Source: Novimethylophilus sp036504375
GTDB taxonomy: Bacteria; Pseudomonadota; Gammaproteobacteria; Burkholderiales; Methylophilaceae
Direction: 5' to 3'
DNA length: 64,000 bases
NCBI RefSeq assembly: GCF_036504375.1
Contig: NZ_DASXVH010000027.1
Span: 1 to 64,000, forward strand
Below are positions 8,872-17,763 of the stretch, one piece after another; position 1 is the first letter of the stretch; each line of letters opens with the position of its first letter. The notes beneath the pieces are model-generated. The model searched no databases. It had not been told where the DNA came from and saw nothing but the letters and a program-made list of their open reading frames with translations. Made by a program: the position numbers and the translations under genes.

Positions 8872-8900
8872 AAAAAAAACCGCCCGGAAGGGCGGTTTTT
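8872..8900 (-). terminator. rho-independent terminator of rplM-rpsI
   Basis: On the minus strand the hairpin ACCGCCC/GGGCGGT with a 4-nt loop is followed by a run of eight T residues. It lies 18 bp after the rpsI stop codon and closes the ribosomal protein operon. Confidence 0.88.
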
Positions 8901-8917
8901 CGACTCTGCCGGCGCAA

Positions 8918-9310
8918 TCAGCGCTTGGAGAATTGTTTGCGACGACGTGCTTTGTGCAGACCGACCTTCTTCCGTTCGACTTCGCGCGCATCGCGCGTCA
9001 CGAAACCGGCCTTGGACAGCGCACTCTTCAACGCAGCGTCATAGTCGATCAGTGCGCGGGTAATGCCGTGACGCACCGCACCGGCCTGACCGGACTCGCC
9101 ACCACCGATCACATTGACCATGATGTCGAAACTTTCGGCATTGCCGGTCAGCTCCAGCGGCTGACGCAGCACCATGCGCGAAGTCTCACGCGAGAAGTAT
9201 TGATCAACCGGCTTGTCGTTGACGACGATGTTGCCCTTGCCGGACTTGAGGAACACGCGTGCCACAGAGCTCTTGCGGCGACCGGTTCCGTAATTGTACT
9301 TGCCAATCAT
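8918..9310 (-). CDS. rpsI: 30S ribosomal protein S9
   Basis: S9 sits in the head of the 30S subunit, and its C-terminal tail contacts P-site tRNA. The 130-residue protein shows the family signature near the N-terminus (GTGRRKSSVARVFL) and ends in the conserved basic tail ARRRKQFSKR with the final Lys-Arg. It lies 9 bp downstream of rplM in the near-universal rplM-rpsI operon and is followed by a strong terminator. Confidence 0.98.
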   Translation of the reverse strand: MIGKYNYGTGRRKSSVARVFLKSGKGNIVVNDKPVDQYFSRETSRMVLRQPLELTGNAESFDIMVNVIGGGESGQAGAVRHGITRALIDYDAALKSALSKAGFVTRDAREVERKKVGLHKARRRKQFSKR

Positions 9311-9319
9311 GCGAATTCC

Positions 9320-9748
9320 TTAGATTTCCAGAGGTTTCGGTTGCTGGGCGGCATGCTCGTGCGTGGCACCTGCATAAACCTTGAGCTTTTTGAACATGGC
9401 GTAGCCCAGCGGACCCTTGGGCAGCATGCCCTTGACGGCTTTTTCCAGGGCACGGCCCGGGAAACGCTCCTGCATCTTGGCGAAGGTAGTGCTGTAGATA
9501 CCGCCGGGATAACCGGAGTGACGGTGATACACCTTGCCTTCGGCCTTGTTGCCGGTAACGCGAATCTTGTCGGCATTGACCACGACGATGTAATCGCCGG
9601 TATCGACGTGCGGCGTGTAGATGGTCTTGTGCTTGCCACGCAGACGGCGCGCGATCTCGCTGGCCAAGCGGCCCAGCACCATGTCCGCGGCGTCTACCAC
9701 GAACCAGTCGCGCTGTACTTCATGCGATTTGGCGGAAAAGGTCTTCAT
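9320..9748 (-). CDS. rplM: 50S ribosomal protein L13
   Basis: L13 is an early-assembly protein of the 50S subunit. The 142 residues are full length, beginning MKTFSAKSHEVQRDWFVVDA as in most proteobacterial L13 proteins. The conserved VYAGATHEHAAQ segment is near the C-terminus. It is the first gene of the rplM-rpsI operon, with a near-consensus promoter 38 bp upstream. In E. coli L13 represses its own operon; no such site was looked for in detail here. Confidence 0.98.
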   Translation of the reverse strand: MKTFSAKSHEVQRDWFVVDAADMVLGRLASEIARRLRGKHKTIYTPHVDTGDYIVVVNADKIRVTGNKAEGKVYHRHSGYPGGIYSTTFAKMQERFPGRALEKAVKGMLPKGPLGYAMFKKLKVYAGATHEHAAQQPKPLEI

Positions 9749-9785
9749 CGGTTCAACCTTGCGTTGCTTAAAATGAAAGGCGCGA

Positions 9786-9814
9786 ATTTTATGTCAGCGC
9801 GGGTGCTATGTCAA
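9786..9814 (-). promoter_or_regulatory. sigma-70 promoter of rplM-rpsI
   Basis: On the minus strand, a perfect -35 TTGACA (9809-9814) and a -10 TAAAAT (9786-9791, five of six) are separated by 17 bp, with a GC-rich discriminator (TCGCGCC) after the -10. The -35 lies directly beside the ubiA stop codon, so the ribosomal operon is transcribed independently of ubiCA. Confidence 0.8.
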
Positions 9815-9815
9815 A

Positions 9816-10688
9816 TCATTTCACGTGCTGGCCCAGCACCAGCCCGAGGAAAATCGCCGCGCCCACCCAGTTGTTATGCAAAAAAGCCCGGAAGCAGCGC
9901 ATGCGGTCGCGGTCGCGGATCAGCGTGTAATGATAACCGGCGAGCGCTGCGGCAACCGTCAGCCCGCCGTAATAGGGCCATTTCAAACCCATGCTGATGC
10001 CTATCCACGCCAGAATGGCGAGCATGGCCGCATAACAGACCATCACCGCCGCCACCTCGAATCGCCCGAAAAACAACGCCGAGGAGCGGATACCGATGCG
10101 GATGTCGTCGTCCCGGTCCACCATCGCATATTCGGTGTCGTAGGCAATCGTCCAGAACACATTGGCCGCCAGCATCCACCATGCCAATGCCGGCACCTGA
10201 CCCAGTTGGGCGGCAAATGCCATCGGAATACCGAAGCCGAATGCAATGCCCAGATACGCCTGCGGGATCGAAAAGAACCGCTTGGTGAACGGGTAGCTGA
10301 CCGCGAAGAACAGTGCCGCAACCGCAAGCAGAACAGTCAGCCGGTTGAGTTGCAGCACCAGGATAAAAGCCGGCAGCGCCAAGCCGCCGGCCAACAGCAG
10401 CGCCTCTTTTCCGCTTACCAGCCCGGCGGCCAGCGGACGCTGTTTGGTGCGCTCGACGTGCGGATCGAAATTGCGGTCGGCATAATCATTGATCACGCAG
10501 CCGGCGGATCGCATCAGCACTGTGCCGAGCACGAAAATCCATACCCGCATCCAGCCGGGACGACCGTATCCGGCAACCCATAACGCCCACAGCGTCGGCC
10601 ACAGCAGCAGCAAAATGCCGATGGGCTTGTCCAGCCGCATCAGCTTTTCATAGAGGTCGAGACGCCGCTTGATTTGATCCAGAGTCAT
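9816..10688 (-). CDS. ubiA: 4-hydroxybenzoate polyprenyltransferase
   Basis: UbiA is an integral membrane enzyme that attaches the polyprenyl tail to 4-hydroxybenzoate in ubiquinone synthesis. I chose the ATG at 10688 (290 residues) over a frame that opens 27 codons earlier. It overlaps the ubiC stop as ATGA and gives the normal family N-terminus. The first Asp-rich motif NDYADRNFDPH is at residues 67-77. The second (YDTEYAMVDRDDD) lies mid-protein. Seven to nine hydrophobic helices are apparent. ubiC upstream supplies the substrate. Confidence 0.95.
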   Translation of the reverse strand: MTLDQIKRRLDLYEKLMRLDKPIGILLLLWPTLWALWVAGYGRPGWMRVWIFVLGTVLMRSAGCVINDYADRNFDPHVERTKQRPLAAGLVSGKEALLLAGGLALPAFILVLQLNRLTVLLAVAALFFAVSYPFTKRFFSIPQAYLGIAFGFGIPMAFAAQLGQVPALAWWMLAANVFWTIAYDTEYAMVDRDDDIRIGIRSSALFFGRFEVAAVMVCYAAMLAILAWIGISMGLKWPYYGGLTVAAALAGYHYTLIRDRDRMRCFRAFLHNNWVGAAIFLGLVLGQHVK

Positions 10689-11215
10689 AACGCCAGCACC
10701 TCCGGCAGAAAGGCTTCTGTTACCAGTATCGCATGCCCGGCGCGCACGAATACCGAACGGCGCGCCCACAGGGCTTTATTTCGCGCTACATTTTTCAGTA
10801 CAGGATGCCCCGGTCTTAGCTTGCGGTAGGCCAGCGGCCGGCGCATCACCCGGGCATCCGCGAATAACGCCTCACCCAACGGCCGGCTACCCAGGCTCCC
10901 CAGCTTGCGCCATGCGCCGCGCATACTGCTCCTGGGCAGTATGCTGCGCGCGAACACCAGCGGCACATCGCCATCATGCAACCATACCTCGCGCACCCAT
11001 GCCGCCGTACCGGGGCGCAAACCCAGCAATGCGGCTTCGTCAGGCAAAGGCCTGGCCCACGACTGGCGCACGTTGCGTACCGTAAAATGCTTGCAGCATG
11101 CCTGCAAACGCCGGGTAAGCGAACCTTCCTCGACCAGCCAATGCCGGAAGGCTCCGCTGCACGGCGGATGCGGAAGCCAGTAGGGATCGATATTGCGTTG
11201 CAAACGGGTTTTCAC
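10685..11215 (-). CDS. ubiC: chorismate pyruvate-lyase
   Basis: UbiC removes pyruvate from chorismate to give 4-hydroxybenzoate, the first committed step of ubiquinone synthesis. The 176 residues match the family size. The pattern includes WLVEEGSLTRRL, a central REVWLHDGDVPLVFARS stretch and a C-terminal FLPEVLAL. It overlaps ubiA by 4 bp (ATGA), so the two consecutive enzymes are translationally coupled. The gene lies 8 bp downstream of recG. Confidence 0.9.
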   Translation of the reverse strand: MKTRLQRNIDPYWLPHPPCSGAFRHWLVEEGSLTRRLQACCKHFTVRNVRQSWARPLPDEAALLGLRPGTAAWVREVWLHDGDVPLVFARSILPRSSMRGAWRKLGSLGSRPLGEALFADARVMRRPLAYRKLRPGHPVLKNVARNKALWARRSVFVRAGHAILVTEAFLPEVLAL

Positions 11216-11223
11216 GGCGGGGA

Positions 11224-13260
11224 TTATACCTTTACATACTCTTCGGCATGTCCCAGCCAGCGCTGAAGGTGCCGCTCGGCCACGTCGGGCTGCGTTTGCA
11301 ATAAGCGGTCGGCATGCTCGCGCGCCGCCTCCAGCAGATCCGCATCGCGCTCCAGGTCGGCGATCTTGAGCATGGGCACGCCGCTCTGGCGCACACCCAG
11401 GAATTCGCCCGGGCCGCGTAGATGCAGGTCGGCGCGGGCGATTTCGAAGCCGTCGGTGTTTTCGTAGATGATCTTGAGCCGCGCGCGGGCGGTTTGCGAC
11501 AGCGGCTGCTGGTACAGCAGGATGCAGGCACTGTGGGCCGCGCCGCGCCCGACACGGCCGCGCAGCTGATGTAGCTGGGAAAGACCGAAGCGCTCGGCGT
11601 GTTCGATCACCATCAGGCTGGCGTTAGGCACGTCGACGCCGACCTCGATCACGGTAGTCGCGACCAGCAGTTGAACATCGCCGCCGGAAAAAGCCTGCAT
11701 CACGGCCTGCTTCCCGACTGGCTTCATGCGACCGTGCACCAGCCCGACCTTGAGTTCCGGCAAAGTCGCAGACAGCAGGGCGTGAGTATCCAGCGCCGTT
11801 TGCAGTTCCAGCGCCTCCGACTCTTCAATCAGCGGGCACACCCAGTATGCCTGCCGTCCTTCCCGGCAGGCGCGGCGCACGCCTTCGATAACTTGGTCGC
11901 GGCGAGTATCGGCCACCAGCTTGGTGGCGACCGGAGTGCGGCCGGGCGGCAGTTCGTCGATCACCGACACGTCGAGGTCGGCGTAATAGCTCATCGACAG
12001 CGTGCGCGGGATGGGCGTGGCGCTCATCATCAACTGGTGCGGCTGGACGCCCTTGTGTCGCAACGCCAGGCGCTGATGCACGCCGAAGCGGTGCTGCTCG
12101 TCGACGATCGCCAGCGCCAGCCTGGCGAATTCGGCCTTGTCCTGAAACAGCGCGTGCGTACCGACCGCCAATTGCGCGCTACCTTCGGCACAGGCCTGCA
12201 GCGCCAGGGCGCGTTCCGATTTGGTCTGGCTGCCGGACAGCCAGACCACGCTGACGCCCAACGGCTCCAGCCAGGCGGCGAGCTTCCGGTAATGCTGCTC
12301 GGCGAGAATTTCGGTCGGTGCCATCAGCGCTGCCTGCCGGCCATTTTCGATAGCCTGCAACGCGGCCAGCGCGGCCACGACGGTCTTGCCGCTGCCGACA
12401 TCGCCTTGCAGCAAACGCTGCATCGGGTGCGGCCGGGCGAGATCGCGGCTTATTTCGGCGACGACTTTCTGCTGCGCACCGGTGAGCGCGAACGGCAGGG
12501 TTTGCAGCAGGCGCTGCGTGAGGCTGCCGTGCGCGACCAGGGCCGGCGCATCCTGGCCGTGGCGGCGGGCATAGTGGCGGCGCATGGAAAGCTGCTGCGC
12601 CAGCAGTTCGTCGAAAGCGAGACGCCGCCAGGCGGGATAATCGCGGTTTTCGAGTGCCACAAGTGAGATTTCGGGCGAAGGCTGATGCAATAGGCGTGTC
12701 GCCTGCGCGAAACCCGGCAGTTGCAGATGGTCGAGTATGGCTTGCGGCAGGGTATCGTCCTGCGCCGCCTCATCCAGCACCTGCTGCACGAGTTTGCGCA
12801 GAACCGCCTGCGAGAACCCCGCGGTAGTTGGGTAGACCGGCGTCAGCGCCTGCTGCAGCGGCTCGTCGTCGCGCACCTTACGGCATTGCGGGTGCACCAT
12901 CTCCATGCCGAAAAATCCCTGCCGCGCCTCGCCGAATGCGCGCAGGCGCACGCCGGGCTGGAACTGCGCAAGCTGGCTGGGATAGAAATTGAGGAAGCGC
13001 AGATGCAGCAGGCCGCCGGCGTCTTCCAGTTGAACGACCAAAGCCTTGCGCGGCCGGTATTGGGCCTCGGCGTGAACGATTGCGCCTTCCACCTGCGCCA
13101 ATTCACCCAGCCGCAGATCGCGGATCGCCGTGATACGCGTTTCGTCCACATAGCGCAGCGGCAGGTGCAGCAGCAGATCGAACGGGGTGTGAATGCCCAG
13201 CTTTTTAAGCCGGGACAGAACGGGCTTGGTCGCGCCCTTCAGATCAGCCAGATCACCCAA
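11224..13260 (-). CDS. recG: ATP-dependent DNA helicase RecG
   Basis: RecG is a superfamily 2 translocase that reverses stalled replication forks and processes branched DNA. The 678-residue protein has an N-terminal wedge/OB-fold region (about 1-160). Walker A GDVGSGKT is near residues 287-294, DEQH (motif II) near 387, and SATPIPRT and QLRGRVGRG belong to the helicase motifs. The length is typical for betaproteobacterial RecG. It lies 65 bp downstream of ridA and is followed by ubiC; this grouping has no evident functional meaning. Confidence 0.96.
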   Translation of the reverse strand: MGDLADLKGATKPVLSRLKKLGIHTPFDLLLHLPLRYVDETRITAIRDLRLGELAQVEGAIVHAEAQYRPRKALVVQLEDAGGLLHLRFLNFYPSQLAQFQPGVRLRAFGEARQGFFGMEMVHPQCRKVRDDEPLQQALTPVYPTTAGFSQAVLRKLVQQVLDEAAQDDTLPQAILDHLQLPGFAQATRLLHQPSPEISLVALENRDYPAWRRLAFDELLAQQLSMRRHYARRHGQDAPALVAHGSLTQRLLQTLPFALTGAQQKVVAEISRDLARPHPMQRLLQGDVGSGKTVVAALAALQAIENGRQAALMAPTEILAEQHYRKLAAWLEPLGVSVVWLSGSQTKSERALALQACAEGSAQLAVGTHALFQDKAEFARLALAIVDEQHRFGVHQRLALRHKGVQPHQLMMSATPIPRTLSMSYYADLDVSVIDELPPGRTPVATKLVADTRRDQVIEGVRRACREGRQAYWVCPLIEESEALELQTALDTHALLSATLPELKVGLVHGRMKPVGKQAVMQAFSGGDVQLLVATTVIEVGVDVPNASLMVIEHAERFGLSQLHQLRGRVGRGAAHSACILLYQQPLSQTARARLKIIYENTDGFEIARADLHLRGPGEFLGVRQSGVPMLKIADLERDADLLEAAREHADRLLQTQPDVAERHLQRWLGHAEEYVKV

Positions 13261-13325
13261 AAATTCTTACCGTAGGCGCCACGAGGAGAGCGGAGTGCTG
13301 CTGGCGGGCTTCCCCGTGGTCAATC

Positions 13326-13709
13326 TCAAGCTTGCAACACCATGACGCCATCAGCCTCCACCAGCGCGCCGCGCGGCAAGGAAGCCACACCCACCGCAGC
13401 CCGGGCCGGATAGGGCTGACTGAAGTATTCAGCCATGACGGTGTTGACCAGCGCGAAATTGCCCAGGTCGGTGAGAAAAATGTTGAGCTTGGCCACATCC
13501 GCCAGCGAACCGCCGGCGGCCTCGGCCACGGCCTTGAGATTGCCGAATACGCGGTGCACCTGCGCCTCGATACCTTCAACCAGCTGCATGCTGGCAGGGT
13601 CGAGGCCAATCTGCCCGGAAAGATAGACGGTGACGCCGGCGCGCACCGCCTGCGAATAGGTCCCGATAGCCTGAGGTGCCTGGTCGGTGCTGATGATCTG
13701 CTTGCTCAT
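13326..13709 (-). CDS. ridA: RidA family 2-iminobutanoate/2-iminopropanoate deaminase
   Basis: RidA hydrolyses reactive enamine/imine intermediates released by PLP enzymes such as threonine dehydratase. I chose the ATG at 13709 (127 residues), which overlaps the spoT stop (ATGA). A longer upstream frame merely runs antiparallel to nothing conserved. The beginning (IISTDQAPQAIGTYSQAVRAG) and the VEADGVMVLQ end fit RidA. The expected catalytic arginine segment near residue 103 is seen as PARAAVGV. Confidence 0.93.
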   Translation of the reverse strand: MSKQIISTDQAPQAIGTYSQAVRAGVTVYLSGQIGLDPASMQLVEGIEAQVHRVFGNLKAVAEAAGGSLADVAKLNIFLTDLGNFALVNTVMAEYFSQPYPARAAVGVASLPRGALVEADGVMVLQA

Positions 13710-15925
13710 TGATGCTCCCTTGTTGATTTGTTCTGGTCGCTGCTGGCGCCCTTGATGCGGGTAATGCGCACCACTTCCGGAATCGTGCGCAAGCGCTTCA
13801 TCAGATGCGCGAGGTGCACGCGGTTTTCCACCTGCACCGTGAAGTGCATGTTGATGTAGGCGCTTTCGTCGCCTTCCTCCATGCCGACATTGTCGATGTT
13901 GGAGCCGGCATCGGCGATCGCGGCGGCCACCTTGGCCAGTACGCCGCGCTGGTTGGCCACCGCCAGACGCAGGTTGACGTTGAACAGGCGCCGCGTTTCC
14001 GGGTCCCATTCCACGTCCAGCCATTTTTCCGGATCGTGGCGGAATTTGGCGATCGACGGGCAATCGTGGGTATGGATGACCAGCCCCTTGCCCTTGTTGA
14101 TGAAGCCGAGAATGGGGTCGCCCGGAATCGGCCGGCAGCACTTGGCGAACTGCACCGCCATGCCTTCGGTGCCGCGTATCGTGATGCTGCCGAGCGGGCG
14201 GCCGTCCTTGACCGCGGAAGCGTCTGACAGTAGCTGCTTCGCGACCATCACGTTCAGCCGCTTGCCCAAACCGATATCCGTGAGAATCTCCTGCCTGCTT
14301 TTCATGCCGTAGTCACGCATCAGCTTTTCCCAGCGCGCCTCGTCGATGTCTTGAGGCTTGGCGTGCAACGCCTGCAACGCCTGATTCAGCATGCGCTCGC
14401 CCAGCAGCGCCGATTCTTCGGACTGCATGGTTTTGAGGAAATGGCGAATGTGCGAACGCGCCTTGCCGGTGGCCACGTAATTCAGCCACACCGGGTTGGG
14501 CTTGGCGTGCGCCGCAGTGATGATTTCGACGTGGTCACCGTTACGCAGCTCGGAGCGTAGCGGCGCCAGTTCCTGGTTGATCTTGACCGCGACGCAGCGG
14601 TTGCCGATATCGGTATGCACCGCGTAGGCAAAATCCACCGCCGTGGCGCCCTTGGGCAGCGACAGGATCTTGCCCTTGGGCGTGAACACATAGACCTCGT
14701 CCGGGAACAGGTCGACCTTGAAATGCTCCAGAAACTCCACCGCATCGCTGCTCTCGTTCTGGATTTCCAAGAGGCGCTGCAACCATTGGTGGGTCTGTTG
14801 CTGCAATGCCGAGAGCTCGGCGTCGCTGCTCTTGTACAGCCAATGAGCGGCCACGCCGGCATCGGCAATATTGTGCATCTCGCGGCTGCGGATCTGGATC
14901 TCGATGGGCGTACCGAACGGGCCGAACAGCGTGGTATGCAAAGACTGGTAGCCGTTGACCTTGGGGATTGCGATGTAGTCCTTGAACTTGCCGGGAATGG
15001 GCTTATATAAGCCGTGCAGCGCGCCCAGCGCCAGGTAGCAGGTGGGCGTATCCTTGACAATGACGCGGAACCCGTAGATATCGAACACCTGCGAAAAGCT
15101 GTGGGTTTTTTCCAGCATTTTTCGATAAATGCTGTAGAGATGCTTCTCGCGCCCGTTGACCTCAGCCTCGACACCCATGTCCACCAGGCGCTGGCGGATT
15201 TCGCTTAGGATCTTGCTCACCACCTCCTTGCGGTTGCCGCGCGCCGCCATCACCGATTGCAGGATCACGCGGTGGCGCATCGGGTAGCAGTGGCGAAAGC
15301 TCAGGTCTTCCAGCTCCTGGTAGACGCTGTTGAGGCCCAGCCGGTTGGCAATCGGCGCGTAGATGTCCAGCGTCTCGCGCGCGATGCGGCGGCGCTTCTC
15401 GGGCGCCATCACGTCCATCGTACGCATGTTGTGCAGGCGGTCGGCCAGCTTGATCAGGATCACGCGCACGTCCTGCGACATCGCCAGCAGCATTTTGCGG
15501 AAATTTTCCGCCTGCGCGTGGGTAGCGGTCTGGAATTCGATCTTGTCCAGCTTGGATACGCCATCCACCAGTTCCGCCACGGTTTTGCCGAACTGCTCGG
15601 CGATCTGCTGCTTGGTGATGGCGGTGTCCTCCATCACGTCGTGCAGCAAAGCCGCCATCAGCGCCTGCGCGTCCAGGTGCAGTTCGGCGAGGATGGAGGC
15701 AACGGTGACCGGGTGCGAAATGTAGGGCTCGCCGCTTTTGCGCAACTGGCCTTCGTGGGCGGCAGCGCTGAAGCGGTAGGCCGCCATCACCTGGTCGATG
15801 TCTTCCTGCTTGAGGTAGGGCTTGAGTCGCAGCGACAGCAGCGAATTTTCGCTGTCTGCCGGCAACAAGGGAGGAGTATCCGGGTTTACGGTATCAGGTT
15901 TGCGTTGGGCTGATCCGCGCGCCAT
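13706..15925 (-). CDS. spoT: bifunctional (p)ppGpp synthetase/hydrolase SpoT
   Basis: This RelA/SpoT homologue makes and degrades (p)ppGpp. The 739 residues contain, in order, an HD hydrolase domain (about 45-190, with HPVTVA and HDVMEDT, which keeps catalytic His-Asp), a synthetase domain (about 240-360, with YGFRVIVKD and NGYQSLHTT), a TGS domain (about 405-465) and a C-terminal ACT domain (about 665-735). An intact HD motif indicates that hydrolase activity is retained. It is coupled to ridA downstream and lies in the conserved gmk-rpoZ-spoT order. Its likely targets include the rRNA promoter at the left edge. Confidence 0.97.
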   Translation of the reverse strand: MARGSAQRKPDTVNPDTPPLLPADSENSLLSLRLKPYLKQEDIDQVMAAYRFSAAAHEGQLRKSGEPYISHPVTVASILAELHLDAQALMAALLHDVMEDTAITKQQIAEQFGKTVAELVDGVSKLDKIEFQTATHAQAENFRKMLLAMSQDVRVILIKLADRLHNMRTMDVMAPEKRRRIARETLDIYAPIANRLGLNSVYQELEDLSFRHCYPMRHRVILQSVMAARGNRKEVVSKILSEIRQRLVDMGVEAEVNGREKHLYSIYRKMLEKTHSFSQVFDIYGFRVIVKDTPTCYLALGALHGLYKPIPGKFKDYIAIPKVNGYQSLHTTLFGPFGTPIEIQIRSREMHNIADAGVAAHWLYKSSDAELSALQQQTHQWLQRLLEIQNESSDAVEFLEHFKVDLFPDEVYVFTPKGKILSLPKGATAVDFAYAVHTDIGNRCVAVKINQELAPLRSELRNGDHVEIITAAHAKPNPVWLNYVATGKARSHIRHFLKTMQSEESALLGERMLNQALQALHAKPQDIDEARWEKLMRDYGMKSRQEILTDIGLGKRLNVMVAKQLLSDASAVKDGRPLGSITIRGTEGMAVQFAKCCRPIPGDPILGFINKGKGLVIHTHDCPSIAKFRHDPEKWLDVEWDPETRRLFNVNLRLAVANQRGVLAKVAAAIADAGSNIDNVGMEEGDESAYINMHFTVQVENRVHLAHLMKRLRTIPEVVRITRIKGASSDQNKSTREHQ

Positions 15926-15948
15926 TTCACTTTAAAGAGCATGGGCGG

Positions 15949-16158
15949 TTAAGCCTGGCCCCGATTGAGAATTTCCAGACCGACCTTGCCGGCGGCGATT
16001 TCGCGCAGCGCGATTACGGTCGGCTTGTCTTTCTCGACAAAGCTCACCAGCGCTTCCGAGCCGTTGGCGATCTGGCGTGCGCGGTAAGCGGCAGCCAGGG
16101 TCAAATGGAAGCGGTTGGGGATTTTCTCCAGACAGTCGTCTACGGTAATGCGTGCCAT
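15949..16158 (-). CDS. rpoZ: RNA polymerase omega subunit
   Basis: Omega helps fold and assemble beta-prime and forms part of a ppGpp binding site on RNA polymerase in proteobacteria. The 69 residues begin with the family signature ARITVDDCLEKIPNRFHLTL and include the ALREIAAGKVG segment. It lies 26 bp after gmk and 23 bp before spoT, the conserved gmk-rpoZ-spoT operon that places a ppGpp target and its metabolising enzyme together. Confidence 0.97.
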   Translation of the reverse strand: MARITVDDCLEKIPNRFHLTLAAAYRARQIANGSEALVSFVEKDKPTVIALREIAAGKVGLEILNRGQA

Positions 16159-16184
16159 AATTTTATCCCAGAGTTGGAGTGTGT

Positions 16185-16799
16185 TTACTTGAAGCGGTTG
16201 ACCATTTCGGCATGCCGCCGCAGCTGCTTCTCGGTCTTCAGCCGCCGCGATCGAATAATGGCCTGCAAATCCTGCAACGCCTCATCGAAACGATCGTTGA
16301 TTATAACATAGTCGAATTCGCTCACATGGCTGATCTCTTCGCGGGCATTGCCCAGGCGGCGCGCGATGACCTCGGCGGAATCCTGGCCGCGCTTGTGCAG
16401 CCGCTCGCGCAACTCGTCCTGCGACGGCGGCAGGATGAACACGCTTACCGCGTACGGGAACAGGCCGCGCACTTGGGCTGCGCCCTGCCAGTCGATTTCC
16501 AGCAGCAGGTCTTCGCCCTCTTGCAGCACCTCCTGCACCCAGCGCTGCGAAGTGCCATAGCGCGCGCCGTGCACTTCCGCGCTTTCCAGGAATTCGCCGG
16601 ATTCCAGCATCTGCATGAACTGCGGCTCGCCGACGAAGCGATAATCGACGCCGTCCCGTTCGCCCGGCCTTGGAACGCGGGTGGTGTAAGAGATAGACAG
16701 CCTGACGTGCGGGTCCTGCGCCAGCAGTGCGCGCACCAGACTGGTTTTGCCGGCCCCGGAAGGCGCGGTCACGATAAAAAGATTGCCGAAAGTTTTCAT
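16185..16799 (-). CDS. gmk: guanylate kinase
   Basis: Gmk phosphorylates GMP/dGMP to the diphosphate. The 204 residues carry a P-loop (APSGAGKT, residues 12-19) near the N-terminus and the GMP-binding pattern SYTTRVPRPGE with the conserved Tyr/Arg residues, followed by GVDYRFV. It is in the conserved yicC-gmk-rpoZ-spoT order and lies 13 bp downstream of yicC. Confidence 0.97.
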   Translation of the reverse strand: MKTFGNLFIVTAPSGAGKTSLVRALLAQDPHVRLSISYTTRVPRPGERDGVDYRFVGEPQFMQMLESGEFLESAEVHGARYGTSQRWVQEVLQEGEDLLLEIDWQGAAQVRGLFPYAVSVFILPPSQDELRERLHKRGQDSAEVIARRLGNAREEISHVSEFDYVIINDRFDEALQDLQAIIRSRRLKTEKQLRRHAEMVNRFK

Positions 16800-16812
16800 A
16801 TCGATCTAAAAA

Positions 16813-17679
16813 TTACTCAATGTTCTGGACCTGCTCGCGCATCTGCTCGATCAGCACCTTGAGCTCCATCGACGCCTGCGAAGTTTCGCTTGACACCGAC
16901 TTGGAGCCCAGCGTATTGGCCTCGCGGTTGAGTTCCTGCATCAGGAAATCCAGCCGTTTGCCGACGGCGCCGCCGGCACGCAGCACACGCCGCGCCTCCT
17001 GCAAATGCGCGGTCAGACGCTCCAGCTCTTCATCGACGTCGATTTTCTGGGCATACAGCGCGAGTTCCTGGTGGATGCGCGATTCGTCCGCGGCTTGCAG
17101 CGCCTCGCGGATGCGGCTGGCGAGCTTCTCCTGGTAAGCCTGCAGCAGCGCGGGCAGCAATGGCCTGGTTTTGGCTACCAGCACTTCCATCTGCGCCACG
17201 CGATCGAGGATGACGGCGGCCAGCTTTTCGCCTTCCCGGGCGCGCGACGCCGCCAGATCTGCCAGCGCCTGCTCCAGCGCATCGGCAAGCTCGGCCGCCA
17301 GCGCATCGACGGAAACGCCGTCCGTCGCCAGCACGCCGGGCCAGTGCAGGATATCCGCGACCGCAAGCGGCCGGCTTTGCGGGAAGCGATGCTGCACCGA
17401 GGCGGAGAGCCTGGCCAGCTGTTCCAGCACCGCCACATTGAGCTCCGCCCGGGCCGATTCTCCCGATGGCGCCGTGAGGCTGACGCGGCATTCCACCTTG
17501 CCGCGCTGCACCCGGGCGGAAATGGCATCGCGCAGCTGCGGCTCGAACGCGCGCAACGGGTCGTCCAACCGCATATGCAGCTCCAGATAGCGGTGATTGA
17601 CCGAGCGCAGCTCTATCACAAGGGTGCCGGAGGCGCTATCGCGCTGGGCGGCAGCGAACCCGGTCATGCTGGAAATCAT
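16813..17679 (-). CDS. yicC: YicC family endoribonuclease-like protein
   Basis: YicC proteins are linked to RNA turnover; the E. coli member affects decay of the small RNA RyhB. The 288 residues start with the diagnostic ISSMTGFAAAQRD and RSVNHRYLE. They end with the DUF1732-type helical region (LNREANTLGSKSVSSE and IEQMREQVQNIE). It heads the leftward yicC-gmk-rpoZ-spoT-ridA operon and is divergent from the kinase gene with an 84-bp gap, which must hold both promoters. Confidence 0.93.
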   Translation of the reverse strand: MISSMTGFAAAQRDSASGTLVIELRSVNHRYLELHMRLDDPLRAFEPQLRDAISARVQRGKVECRVSLTAPSGESARAELNVAVLEQLARLSASVQHRFPQSRPLAVADILHWPGVLATDGVSVDALAAELADALEQALADLAASRAREGEKLAAVILDRVAQMEVLVAKTRPLLPALLQAYQEKLASRIREALQAADESRIHQELALYAQKIDVDEELERLTAHLQEARRVLRAGGAVGKRLDFLMQELNREANTLGSKSVSSETSQASMELKVLIEQMREQVQNIE

Positions 17680-17763
17680 GCCATTCGTCTCCTAAATTTT
17701 TCCATCTTATCAAATGAGCGCCATTTCATGACAAAATAGCCCGCGCTCTCTCACTGATAAAAC

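Noticed and set aside
9816..10769. Longer ubiA start 27 codons upstream
   Set aside because: It would lie inside ubiC, and the ATG at 10688 overlaps the ubiC stop and matches the family N-terminus.
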